Assembly: GCA_934120675.1 (NCBI GenBank) | Contig: CAKOUU010000004.1 | Coordinates: 36,732-100,731 of the forward strand | Length of the DNA: 64,000 bases | Direction of reading: 5' to 3' | Source of the DNA: an uncultured Clostridia bacterium | GTDB taxonomy: Bacteria > Bacillota > Clostridia > TANB77 > CAG-508 | Shown: in pieces, positions 33,830 to 42,836 of the stretch | Layout of the letters: every line of letters starts with the position of its first letter | Position numbering within the stretch: position 1 is the first letter of the stretch | The notes under the pieces: generated by a model | The model's database searches: none | Told to the model about the DNA's origin: nothing | What the model saw: only the letters and a program-made list of their open reading frames with translations | Made by a program: the position numbers and the translations under genes

Positions 33830-34546
33830 TTATTTACAAAATCTGTGTTTTCCAATAGTAACAGTCATTGGCCTAGACCAAATCCACTTATTTGTCGCAG
33901 TAGATGGATTAAAATAATAAATAGCACCATAGCTTGGATCCCAACCATTCATTGCATCTTGTGCAGCTTTTCTAGCAGTTGAATCTGGTGTCAAATTAAC
34001 TTGTCCATCTTTTACAGCATCAAAGGCCCCAGGCTGATATACAACTCCTGACAATGTATTTGGAAACGAACTACTTTTTATTCTATTCATAACAACAGCT
34101 CCAACAGCTACTTGACCAGTATATGGCTCTCCTCTAGCTTCTCCATAAATTACTCTAGATAATAAATTTAAATTACTACTATAAGACGAGGAACTACTTG
34201 AAGAAGATGATGAAGACGATGTTATTCCCATTGCCTTTAATGTTGCTGGACCTGCAATTCCATCTGCTGTTAAGCCATTTTTTCTTTGAAAATATTTCAC
34301 AGCATTTAATGTTTGAGTCCCATAAATACCATCAACACTACCTGAATAATATCCCCATCTTTTTAATTTTCTTTGTATTTGTGTAACCTCTGAACCCCTT
34401 GAACCATATTTTGATAATGCCTCTACTGTTTCATTTTCTTTATTATTCTTATAAATTAATATAACCACTGATATTGCTGAAATTAATAAAATAATAACTG
34501 ATATCATCTTCAATATTTTTCTTTTATTAAAAAATCCCTTTAACAT
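33830..34546 (-). CDS. sleB: Spore cortex-lytic hydrolase (SleB type)
   Basis: 238 residues: an N-terminal membrane anchor or uncleaved signal (about 12-31), a peptidoglycan-binding domain (about 45-108, SRGSEVTQIQRKLKRWGYY), a Ser-rich linker, and a Hydrolase_2 domain (about 125-238) with the catalytic Glu in RVIYGEARGE and the VVMNRIKSSSFPN block. SleB is a lytic transglycosylase that opens the cortex at germination; related CwlJ lacks the binding domain. No ypeB partner is seen here. The Ser tract is unusually long and pure. Confidence 0.9.
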   Translation of the reverse strand: MLKGFFNKRKILKMISVIILLISAISVVILIYKNNKENETVEALSKYGSRGSEVTQIQRKLKRWGYYSGSVDGIYGTQTLNAVKYFQRKNGLTADGIAGPATLKAMGITSSSSSSSSSSSSYSSNLNLLSRVIYGEARGEPYTGQVAVGAVVMNRIKSSSFPNTLSGVVYQPGAFDAVKDGQVNLTPDSTARKAAQDAMNGWDPSYGAIYYFNPSTATNKWIWSRPMTVTIGKHRFCK

Positions 34547-34656
34547 AAAAAACCACCTATCAATAAAAATATTTAAGACAAATTTTTCTTTATCTAATCA
34601 TTTATATTTTTATCAATATTTGGTTTTATTATACATTTTATGAATTATATTTTATT

Positions 34657-35679
34657 TTATGAACAATATCTACATAAAACGGTCTCCATTCCAACTTGTA
34701 AATCGATTTTTCCATTTTTAAAATTATAATCTAAGTCACATAAATCCTGTAAAATATTTCTTAAGTCTTTTTCTTTAAAATATTTTGACTGAACCTTGTA
34801 TTTTGTTGTTAAAAACATTTGATTTGGCTTTAATTTCAAGCTTGAAGCCAAGTCCTTATTGGTATTCATTGCCATTTTTGTTATATATAACTTTTTAAAA
34901 TGATTATACAATGTTACTAAAATTTTAGCCAATGGTTCTTTTGCATAAATCAAATTTTGCAAAACTTGTAATGCTCCTGTTATATCTTTTTTGCCTAAAT
35001 CGTCAGTTAAATCAAATATAACACTTTCTAATTTTTTAATTGATAATTTATCAATATCTTCTTTTTTTATAGTTCCATTTTCTCCTGCATACTCAATTAA
35101 TTTTCTAATTTCATTTATTAAATCTTGCATATTTGTTCCACAACATTCAATAAAATATCTTAATGTTTGTGCATCTATATTTACCTTATAGCCATTGCAA
35201 ATAGTCTTTATTCTTTGTTCTATTTGATTAGCTTTTTGGAAGTCAAATTTACATACAATACCATTTTTTTCAATTGCTGTATATAAGGCTGATTTATTAT
35301 CCGCTTCTTCTTCAACAAAAACTAATACAACTGATTCATTTATTAGTTTGATATTTTCTTCAATATATTTTGCCAATTTATCTTTTAGTTTGACTGTATC
35401 TCCAGCTTTTCTTTTTCCCTCTTTTTTAAAAAGTCCTGTATTTCTGGCAATTATCAATTTCTTTTCATATCCAAAACTTGGAGTTTCTATATCAGATATT
35501 ATTTCTGAAACATTTTGTTCATCTATCATTATAAAGTTTATCCCTTTTACACATTCTCCAAATAAATTTTTTATTTTTTTCAAATTGCTTTCTAGTAAGA
35601 ACAACTCCTCACCATATAAAAGATATACGCTATTTAGTTTTTTTGAATTTAATTCTTTTTCAAGATTTTCAATTGTCAT
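34657..35679 (-). CDS. holA: DNA polymerase III delta subunit
   Basis: 340 residues of the HolA fold: VYLLYGEELFLLESNLKKI near the N-terminus (AAA+-like domain without a working Walker A) and a C-terminal helical collar with YKVQSKYFKEKDLRNIL and DYNFKNGKIDLQVGME. Delta opens the sliding clamp as part of the loader. The start overlaps the end of the debranching enzyme gene by 11 nt. Full length for the family. Confidence 0.93.
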   Translation of the reverse strand: MTIENLEKELNSKKLNSVYLLYGEELFLLESNLKKIKNLFGECVKGINFIMIDEQNVSEIISDIETPSFGYEKKLIIARNTGLFKKEGKRKAGDTVKLKDKLAKYIEENIKLINESVVLVFVEEEADNKSALYTAIEKNGIVCKFDFQKANQIEQRIKTICNGYKVNIDAQTLRYFIECCGTNMQDLINEIRKLIEYAGENGTIKKEDIDKLSIKKLESVIFDLTDDLGKKDITGALQVLQNLIYAKEPLAKILVTLYNHFKKLYITKMAMNTNKDLASSLKLKPNQMFLTTKYKVQSKYFKEKDLRNILQDLCDLDYNFKNGKIDLQVGMETVLCRYCS

Positions 35680-37798
35680 TTTTTTCTCCCCATATAGATA
35701 TTCTTAGAATCTCTGCCACACTCCAAGCTTGTGCAATAGCTCCTTTAGGCTTGTATGGTCTAACAGAATCATAGATTTCTGCGATGCTTCCTATACATCC
35801 TCTATGTTCAATTTCTTTAATAAATGTCTTATTAATTCTATTTATAAAATCATTCAATTTATTTTCTAATTCTGTTTTATATGTTTTTCTCTTTTCTGCT
35901 TTTATCATATTTCTTAAAGCATCAAAATATAGTCCTAATAGCCATGTCCAAGTTATTCCTTGATGGTAGCTCATATCTCTTTTAAAGCTGTCTCCCTCAT
36001 ATATTTCAATATAATTTGGTTCTCCTTTTGCTAGTGATTTTAGCCCATAATTATTTAATAATTTCTTTTCTACAACATTTACTATATTGTAAGCTTTTTC
36101 TGAATTTGGATCAATTACAGGATATGTTAAACTTAATGCAAATAATTGATTTGGTCTTATTTTTCCATCACTATTTTTTTCGTTACTTACAACATCATAT
36201 AAGCATTTTCTTTTTGCATTATAGAATTTTTCATTAAATGATTTTTTACATTTTCTAGCTAAATCTTTATATTTTTTTATTTTTGCTTTTATTTCTACTT
36301 CTTTTTCATTGTTTGTATTTTCAATTGATGATTCTTCTAACTTCTCTGTTAATTCTGCCATTACCATTAAACTATTATACCACAAACTATTTATTTCAAC
36401 TGCTTTTCCATTTCTAGGTGTAGCAGCTATTCCATTTGTTTTTGCATCCATCCAAGTATTTTGAGTATTTTCTGTTCCTGATACTATTAAATAATCAGAA
36501 TCCAAATAAATGTTGTTATTATCTACATCAATTCCTTTTATATAACCATCTATAACTTTCTCTAATTTACTATATAAATTCTCTTTTACAAATTCATAGT
36601 CACCTGTATAATTAATATATTTTTGGATTTGCTCAAACAATAATAATGATGCATCTGCACTATTGTACAATGGTCTGTTATCAAATCCTGAATATCCATT
36701 TGGAACTAAGCCATATTTTATATCTCTAACCATTGTTAGTAAAACTTCTCTTGCCAAATCAAATCTTTTTGTTTTTAATAACAATCCTTCAAATGAAATC
36801 AAACTATCTCTTCCCCAATCAAGGAACCATGGATATCCTGCAATTACAGTGTGCAAGCCAAATGATGGTCTATATACTATAAATTGGTCTGAAGCTTTTA
36901 TTAATTCTGATATAAATTCTTTATTTTTATCAGATACATTTTTTGATTTTGTATTTCCACGTTTTTCTTTATTAGATTTTTCTTCAGAATCCATAACATT
37001 TTCAACTATTTTATCAATTCTTTCAATCTCACTTTGCATTATTTCTTTTACATTTATTTCTTCTATATTATCTTCCAAACTACATACAAATGATATTTCT
37101 TTTTCTTCATTTGGTTGTAATTCAACTTCATATACTCCTGAAACGCTATGATTTTCTTTTGGAAAAAATCCACGTTTTTCTTCTTCTATGTAGAACATAT
37201 CTTTAAATGTATCATTCTGATGTTCAATATATTTTCCTTCTGATAAGTTCATATATATTGGAAATTTTGATTTACCGTCTATTACCAATTTTACTTTTGT
37301 ATTGTTGATAGTTTGTCTTACATCAAAATAATGATTTGTACTCATTGAGTGAAAATCCCTAAAATTAAATATTGGCGCTATTGATAATTTTGATGGTTTG
37401 TCTGTATTTTTTATTTTATAATATATTCCTACAATATTTTTTCCATATTTCATGCATATAGCTTTTGTAATCTTTACATTATCTACTGAATATTTAAAAA
37501 TTGGAAAATATTCTTTTTTAAATTCTTCTTGATATTTAAATCCCTCAGATATATAGTTTTCTCCCACATTTGTATATAAATCATGCTTCACATCACCAAT
37601 TTGAATACTTTCGTCTACTTTTGATAAAATCAAATATCTTTGTGCAGGTGGTGTTAATGGAGCAATTAATAATCCATGGTATTTTCTTGTATTTGCCCCT
37701 ATAATTGTTGAACTAGCAAATCCACCAATTCCATTTGTTATTAACCATTCTTTTTTTAATCCATTTTCAATATCTAATTCTTCTTTTGTAATCTTCAT
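35669..37798 (-). CDS. Glycogen debranching enzyme (amylo-alpha-1,6-glucosidase)
   Basis: 709 residues from the ATG at 37798 (AGAAGGATATTTAGT upstream). The N-terminal GDE domain has EWLITNGIGGFASSTIIGAN and RKYHGLLIAPL. The C-terminal (alpha/alpha)6 barrel has GYPWFLDWGRDSL, NSADASLLLFE, TWMDAKTNG, EINSLWYNSL, YHQGITWTWLLG and AIAQAWSVAEILR, as in GH133-type bacterial debranching enzymes. It hydrolyses alpha-1,6 branches of glycogen in the cytoplasm. No other glycogen genes are nearby. It is embedded in a murB-yvcK-GDE-holA run. Confidence 0.93.
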   Translation of the reverse strand: MKITKEELDIENGLKKEWLITNGIGGFASSTIIGANTRKYHGLLIAPLTPPAQRYLILSKVDESIQIGDVKHDLYTNVGENYISEGFKYQEEFKKEYFPIFKYSVDNVKITKAICMKYGKNIVGIYYKIKNTDKPSKLSIAPIFNFRDFHSMSTNHYFDVRQTINNTKVKLVIDGKSKFPIYMNLSEGKYIEHQNDTFKDMFYIEEEKRGFFPKENHSVSGVYEVELQPNEEKEISFVCSLEDNIEEINVKEIMQSEIERIDKIVENVMDSEEKSNKEKRGNTKSKNVSDKNKEFISELIKASDQFIVYRPSFGLHTVIAGYPWFLDWGRDSLISFEGLLLKTKRFDLAREVLLTMVRDIKYGLVPNGYSGFDNRPLYNSADASLLLFEQIQKYINYTGDYEFVKENLYSKLEKVIDGYIKGIDVDNNNIYLDSDYLIVSGTENTQNTWMDAKTNGIAATPRNGKAVEINSLWYNSLMVMAELTEKLEESSIENTNNEKEVEIKAKIKKYKDLARKCKKSFNEKFYNAKRKCLYDVVSNEKNSDGKIRPNQLFALSLTYPVIDPNSEKAYNIVNVVEKKLLNNYGLKSLAKGEPNYIEIYEGDSFKRDMSYHQGITWTWLLGLYFDALRNMIKAEKRKTYKTELENKLNDFINRINKTFIKEIEHRGCIGSIAEIYDSVRPYKPKGAIAQAWSVAEILRISIWGEKNDN

Positions 37799-37857
37799 AC
37801 TAAATATCCTTCTTTCCAATTTCTTATATTTTCAATTTATTCCCATTATAATTACAA

Positions 37858-39543
37858 TTATTGCATTTTTCTTCTTCTACCACGTTGACTCTTTGGAAGT
37901 TCATTTTGAGCAACTCTTCTTTTTGTTCTTACAGGTTCTCTCATGCTCTTTTCATACTCTCTCCTAAACTCCAATATTTCTTTATCTTCTTTTATTTCTT
38001 CCTTTATTTCTTTTCTTACTTTTTTTACTCTTTTAGCCTCTCTTGCCTCTTTTTTTAATTTTTGTTCTTTCAATTTTATCATTTCATCAGCTTGTTTTAT
38101 TGATTCAATTCTATCACTATATTTGCTGCTAAATTTGCTATTTCTTTTTTTAGTATCTTTATCTTTTTTACCCTTTTTCGCATCTTTTGCCATTTGTTTT
38201 TTTATTTTGTTAATTCTTTTATCTTCTCTTAATTTATTATTTAACATCAAATATTGTGGATCATTTTGTTTATCTTGATATTTCAAATCATCACATATAA
38301 GTCCAATTACAGACTCCGCAACTAACTCTGGGTCATGGCGTATACATCCATCTGATATTGTTGATAGATTTCTTTGTAAAAATGTTATTCCTTTTACCTT
38401 ATCAATGTCACTATCTACTAGGTCTTGTCCCTCCAAATTATATTTTTTAATGTATTCTGGTACAACTTCTCCTGTATCATAAATACAATAATCTACAATT
38501 CCTTTTCCGCAATGTTCTATTATTGCATTCAAATGGTCTGACACACTATATTCATCTGTTTGACCTGGTTCTGTCATTATATTACTTATATAGACCTTTA
38601 ATCCTGTTGACTCTTTTATGGCTTTTGCTACGCCATTTACCAATAAGTTAGGTATTACATTTGTATACAAACTTCCTGGTCCTATTATGATGCAATCAGC
38701 TTCTTTTATTGCATCTATTACACCTGGAGCTGGTCTACAATTTGTAGGATTTAGATAAATTCTATTTATTTTTGTTACCTTATCATATACCATTTCTGAT
38801 ATTTTTGATTTTTCTGTTACTAAATATCCATTAGCTAATTCAGCTGTTATATTCATTTCATCTAAAGTTACTGGTAAAACTCTTCCTACTATATTTAGCA
38901 CTTCATTGCTTTTTATTATTGAATCTGAAAAATCATTATTAATATTCTTCATTGCACTAAAATATATATCAGAAAATGTTAAATTTCTTAATCTACCCTC
39001 TTTAAATTTGTAATTAAACAGTTTATCTATTTGTCCTTCTTGATTAGAAAGTGCAATAATACTATCCTTTACATCATCTAAAGGCATTGTTTGCAATTCT
39101 TTTCTTGATTCAGTTTGTCCTTCTCCATAATCAGAAATTGTAACTATTGCAGTTAAGTTATCTGTATATTTTTTTAGTCCTGCAAGAACAGTATTTAAGC
39201 CTGTTCCACCACCTATTACAACGATGTTAGGTCCTTGGTGATATACCTTTTTGTTAAATATCAATGATTTTACATTAACATTACTTTTGTCATTCATTCT
39301 GTCATCTGTTGACTCAATTAATATTTCTAATGTCCTTTTATTAAATCCAACTAGTCCTGATACTACAGCTATTACGCCTATTACAAATGTAACAATTATT
39401 TTTGCCAATTCACCAAATGACATTTCTTTTAGCACTAGTATTTCTGCAGTTCCATAACATACTAATGCTATTCCTATCAATATTATAAGCATCCATCTTT
39501 TTAATTTACTTTTTGAGTCAAACCATTTTATAATTCCATTCAT
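37858..39543 (-). CDS. yvcK: YvcK/CofD-family protein, membrane-anchored form
   Basis: 561 residues, longer than typical YvcK (about 320). Two membrane helices come first (about 16-34 and 43-65), then the YvcK domain (about 103-440) with VIGGGTGLNTVLAGLKKY, PGVIDAIKEADCIIIGPGSLYTN and MTEPGQTDEYSVSDHL, then about 110 residues of Lys/Arg/Glu-rich coil. YvcK binds UDP-sugars and controls carbon use and wall synthesis. The usual VADDGGSSGxLR loop reads ISDYGEGQTESRKEL, so the substrate site is altered. murB precedes it, as is common, but rapZ and whiA, often part of this cluster, are not here. Confidence 0.88.
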   Translation of the reverse strand: MNGIIKWFDSKSKLKRWMLIILIGIALVCYGTAEILVLKEMSFGELAKIIVTFVIGVIAVVSGLVGFNKRTLEILIESTDDRMNDKSNVNVKSLIFNKKVYHQGPNIVVIGGGTGLNTVLAGLKKYTDNLTAIVTISDYGEGQTESRKELQTMPLDDVKDSIIALSNQEGQIDKLFNYKFKEGRLRNLTFSDIYFSAMKNINNDFSDSIIKSNEVLNIVGRVLPVTLDEMNITAELANGYLVTEKSKISEMVYDKVTKINRIYLNPTNCRPAPGVIDAIKEADCIIIGPGSLYTNVIPNLLVNGVAKAIKESTGLKVYISNIMTEPGQTDEYSVSDHLNAIIEHCGKGIVDYCIYDTGEVVPEYIKKYNLEGQDLVDSDIDKVKGITFLQRNLSTISDGCIRHDPELVAESVIGLICDDLKYQDKQNDPQYLMLNNKLREDKRINKIKKQMAKDAKKGKKDKDTKKRNSKFSSKYSDRIESIKQADEMIKLKEQKLKKEAREAKRVKKVRKEIKEEIKEDKEILEFRREYEKSMREPVRTKRRVAQNELPKSQRGRRRKMQ

Positions 39544-39584
39544 TTTAATTTACCTCCAAATGTGTCTTTTTTAGCTCATTTCTG

Positions 39585-40502
39585 CTATTCTAAGATTTTA
39601 ATTTCAAATTCTATTTTCTTTCCAAATTTTTCATAAACTTTATCTGTAACGTACCTTGCTAAATCTAAAACATCTTTTGCTGTTGCATCTCCTGTATTTA
39701 TTATAAATCCTGCGTGTTTTTCTGAAACCTTAGCTCCACCTATTGAATAGCCCTTTAATCCTGCCTCATCAATAAGTTTTGCAGTTATAAAATCTGTTCC
39801 TCTTTTAAATGTACTTCCTGCTGATGGATACTCTATTGGTTGTTTTTCTTTTCTATATTGTGCATATTCATTCATTTTAGCTTTTATTTCTTCTTTACTG
39901 CCTTTTTGCAATAACATTTTAACTTGAAGAATTATGTATTCACCATTTGAAAATTTACTATGTCTATATGTAAACTCTGCCTCTTTATTTGTAAAGTTAA
40001 ATATTTTTCCATTATAATCCATTGCTGTTACTTCTGTTACTATATCTTTTATCTCTTTTCCATGTGCACCTGCATTCATTAAAATAGCGCCACCTATTGT
40101 ACCTGGAATTCCAGACAACTCTTCAAATCCTGTTATTTCTTCTTTTAAAAATTTTTGTGCTAAAAAGCCTATTGGCACAGCATCATTAACTGTAACTTCA
40201 ACATTTTTTGAATCTTTATTTTCTATATTGATATCTTTTAAGTTTGTTTTTATTACTATTCCTTTTATTCCTTTATCTGAAACTAATACATTACTTCCAT
40301 TTCCCAAAATAGTTATTTTTATATTTTCTTTTTTTGCAAACTCCAATACCTTTTGAAGTTCTTCAATAGAAGTTATTTTTATATAAATATCCGCTGGTCC
40401 ACCAATTTTAAATGATGTATGATTTTTCATTGGTTCATTAGTCTTTATTAAATCTTTTGAAATTATATTTTCTAAGCTTTTTACAATTTCTGCACTTTCC
40501 AA
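39585..40502 (-). CDS. murB: UDP-N-acetylenolpyruvoylglucosamine reductase
   Basis: 305 residues from a TTG start 7 nt after AGGTG. FAD-binding blocks are TSFKIGGPAD, ILGNGSNVLVSD and LSGIPGTIGGAILMNAGA; the proton-donor Ser is in SAGSTFKRG and the late Glu in EFEIKILE. It is the type IIa/b short form common in Firmicutes. It makes UDP-MurNAc for peptidoglycan. It is 23 nt downstream of the pilin-like gene and 41 nt upstream of yvcK. Confidence 0.96.
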   Translation of the reverse strand: MESAEIVKSLENIISKDLIKTNEPMKNHTSFKIGGPADIYIKITSIEELQKVLEFAKKENIKITILGNGSNVLVSDKGIKGIVIKTNLKDINIENKDSKNVEVTVNDAVPIGFLAQKFLKEEITGFEELSGIPGTIGGAILMNAGAHGKEIKDIVTEVTAMDYNGKIFNFTNKEAEFTYRHSKFSNGEYIILQVKMLLQKGSKEEIKAKMNEYAQYRKEKQPIEYPSAGSTFKRGTDFITAKLIDEAGLKGYSIGGAKVSEKHAGFIINTGDATAKDVLDLARYVTDKVYEKFGKKIEFEIKILE

Positions 40503-40525
40503 TTTTGCACCTGCTTTCTTTGTTT

Positions 40526-40981
40526 TTATTCACTTTTAGAATATATATACAATGCTTTATTTAAATTTGTCACTCTTACTGTTTCGTTAATTACTTCCCC
40601 TGTTTTGTAATTGACTATAAAAGTATCATCTTCACTTGTTATTCCTAAATTTTCGAGGTCTGCCTTTCCAAGTTTTTTATATTCTGTTCCTTTTAGTTCT
40701 ATGCTATCTCCTGTTTTACTATTTATGTCCTTTATTACTTCTTGCACTTCTGCTATATTAACATCTGTTCCTGGTAATTCTTCTTTTGTTAATTGTGCCT
40801 TTGTATTTCTTTCTAATATTGCATGTTGTATCATTTCTAATTCAGACAATTGCTTTGCTGATACTGTTTCTTTATGCCCTCTTAGTGTTCCTGTTATTGA
40901 TATTCCTGATATTATTAGTAATAGTACTATTGTTATTACTAGTGCTACTAATGTTATTCCGTTATTTTTTCTTATGTTCAT
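40526..40981 (-). CDS. Type IV pilin-like protein
   Basis: 151 residues from the ATG at 40981. The N-terminus KNNGITLVALVITIVLLL is a class III (prepilin) signal: a short basic leader, Gly at -1 and a hydrophobic spine. The usual Glu at +5 is missing (Ala), as in many clostridial members. The outer domain of about 110 residues has no disulphide pair. The start is uncertain: the only good ribosome binding site (AAAGGAG, near 41030) precedes an ATG in another frame that stops after three codons, and the in-frame codons up to 40981 contain no ATG, GTG or TTG. A prepilin peptidase is encoded at 55900-56652. Confidence 0.75.
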   Translation of the reverse strand: MNIRKNNGITLVALVITIVLLLIISGISITGTLRGHKETVSAKQLSELEMIQHAILERNTKAQLTKEELPGTDVNIAEVQEVIKDINSKTGDSIELKGTEYKKLGKADLENLGITSEDDTFIVNYKTGEVINETVRVTNLNKALYIYSKSE

Positions 40982-41233
40982 TTGCTTTTTTGTATGACTA
41001 TTTATTTTTAAATATTCATACTCTCCTTTCCGTTTTTGTTTTCTGTTATAATATATCATTTTTTTTTCAAAATTACAATAATAAGCCATACAATTTTCAA
41101 TATTGTATGACAAACACAAATTTAATATTTAAAAGATTTTTGTAACAAATTATCTCTTAATGCTTTATTTTTCCAACATTTTATAGTATAATATAAATGT
41201 AGGTTCAAAAAATTTCATAAAGGAGAATTTATT

Positions 41234-41674
41234 ATGTGGAAATTATGGTTAATAATTGCAGGACTATTTTTTATAGGAGAAATAGCAACAGTTGGATTTT
41301 TAATATTCTGGTTTGGAATAGGAGCACTAATTGCAATGATAGTTAGCCTATTTACAACAAACATAATAATTCAGACCACCGTATTTGTAATATCTTCAAC
41401 AATTTTAATTTTTGCAACAAAACCTTTTGTAAAAAAATTCGCTGATGTCAAAAAAACAAATACAAATGTATATTCAATAATTGGTAAAAAAGCTTTAGTA
41501 ATAAGAACTATTGACCCTATTCATTCAGTTGGTCAAATAAAATTAAATGGTGAAGTTTGGACCGCTGAGAGTGAAAACAACGAAGTTATTGAAGAAGGTC
41601 TAGAAGTTGAAGTTCTAAAAATAAAAGGTGTTAAAGCAATTGTAAAACCTGTTAAGGTTGAAAATAAAATTTAG
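41234..41674 (+). CDS. NfeD-family membrane protein
   Basis: 146 residues: three to four hydrophobic helices (about 4-67) and a C-terminal OB-fold domain (about 80-140) with IGKKALVIRTIDP, GQIKLNGEVWTAES and GLEVEVLKIKG. This is the short NfeD form without the protease domain. Short NfeD proteins pair with SPFH proteins, and one follows 122 nt downstream. The ribosome binding site AGGAGAATTTATT is clear. It probably helps organise membrane microdomains. Confidence 0.9.
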   Translation: MWKLWLIIAGLFFIGEIATVGFLIFWFGIGALIAMIVSLFTTNIIIQTTVFVISSTILIFATKPFVKKFADVKKTNTNVYSIIGKKALVIRTIDPIHSVGQIKLNGEVWTAESENNEVIEEGLEVEVLKIKGVKAIVKPVKVENKI

Positions 41675-41720
41675 TTTTTAATATTACTTTTTAAGTATTA
41701 ATATATATATAATAAAAAAA

Positions 41721-41779
41721 CTACGATAAACAAAATAATTCAGCTAAACATCCAAAATACTGAATTATAATAAGCGTAG
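41721..41779 (+). promoter_or_regulatory. Structured leader hairpin before SPFH gene
   Basis: ATAATTCAG (41735-41743) pairs with CTGAATTAT (41760-41768); outer CTACG/CGTAG also pair. The structure ends 1 nt before the ribosome binding site of the SPFH gene. It could tune translation or protect a processed mRNA end. Confidence 0.45.
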
Positions 41780-41796
41780 TGAAAGGAGTTTTTAAT

Positions 41797-42702
41797 ATGG
41801 GATTTTTAATCGCATTACTAGTTATAATATTAATTATAGCATTCAAATCAATTAAAATCGTTAAACAAGCTGAGGTTTATGTAATTGAAAGATTGGGTAA
41901 ATTCTACAAAGTTGCAGATGCTGGTCTTACAATTATAATTCCATTTTTTGACCATGTAAGAAGCGTAGTTAGCTTAAAACAACAAACAATGGATGTTCCA
42001 CCTCAAGGAGTTATTACAAAAGATAATGTAACAATTACAATAGATACTGTTGTTTTCTATCAAATAACAGATCCTGCAAAAGCAGTTTATGAAATTCAAA
42101 GTTTGAAAAAAGGTATTGAATACCTAGCAATTACAACAATTCGTGATATCATTGGTAAAATGGATTTAGATGAAACATTTAGTTCAAGAGATGGTATTAA
42201 TAATCAATTAAGAGTTGTTCTTGACGAAGCTACTGATAGATGGGGATGTAAAATTGATAGAGTTGAAATCAAAGATATTACACCACCTGCTGATATCAGA
42301 GATGCAATGGAAAAAGAAATGAACGCAGAAAGAAATAAGAGAGCTTTAATTCTTGAATCAGAAGCTCAAAGACAATCTGCTGTTACAATTGCTGAAGGTA
42401 AAAAACAAGCAGCTATTCTAGAAGCTGAAGCTGATAAAGAAGCTAGAATTACTAGAGCAGCCGGTGAAGCACAAGCTATAAAAGAAGTTGCTGAAGCTAA
42501 AGCTAAAGAAATCCAAATGGTTTATGAAGCTATTAAGAAATCAGACCCTGATGAAAAATTAGTTCAATTAAAATCACTTGAAGCTTTAGAAAAAGTTGCT
42601 GATGGAGAAGCTAATAAAGTATTTATTCCTTTTGAAGCAACTAGTGCACTTTCAAGTTTAGGTGCAATTAAAGAAGTTATAAAAGATGAAAAGAAAAAAT
42701 AA
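41797..42702 (+). CDS. SPFH/Band 7 protein (stomatin-like)
   Basis: 301 residues from the ATG at 41797. One N-terminal helix (about 2-20) precedes the Band 7 domain with QAEVYVIERLGKFYKV, PFFDHVRSVVSLKQQ, DNVTITIDTVVFYQI and GCKIDRVEIKDITPP, then a coiled-coil rich in Ala, Glu and Lys (about 185-250). The family builds oligomeric rings in membranes and guides membrane proteases; QmcA/stomatin is the closest type. The pairing with nfeD is classical. It ends at REP-type hairpins. Confidence 0.93.
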   Translation: MGFLIALLVIILIIAFKSIKIVKQAEVYVIERLGKFYKVADAGLTIIIPFFDHVRSVVSLKQQTMDVPPQGVITKDNVTITIDTVVFYQITDPAKAVYEIQSLKKGIEYLAITTIRDIIGKMDLDETFSSRDGINNQLRVVLDEATDRWGCKIDRVEIKDITPPADIRDAMEKEMNAERNKRALILESEAQRQSAVTIAEGKKQAAILEAEADKEARITRAAGEAQAIKEVAEAKAKEIQMVYEAIKKSDPDEKLVQLKSLEALEKVADGEANKVFIPFEATSALSSLGAIKEVIKDEKKK

Positions 42703-42836
42703 AAAAACGGGATTAGGGGACGGGTCTCCAATCCCCTTTTTTTTAGAACATATATGAAAATTTTCAATTATCGTTCCCAACTTCACCTAAATTAAAAATT
42801 AGGGATTGGAGACCCGTCCCCTAATCCCTAATTTTT
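42701..42836. repeat. Inverted pair of REP family A hairpins
   Basis: 42701-42744 and 42794-42836 are inverse copies sharing GATTAGGGGACGGGTCTCCA. Each forms a hairpin with A/T flanks, so they terminate the SPFH operon (plus) and argS (minus), overlapping the argS stop codon. Confidence 0.85.
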
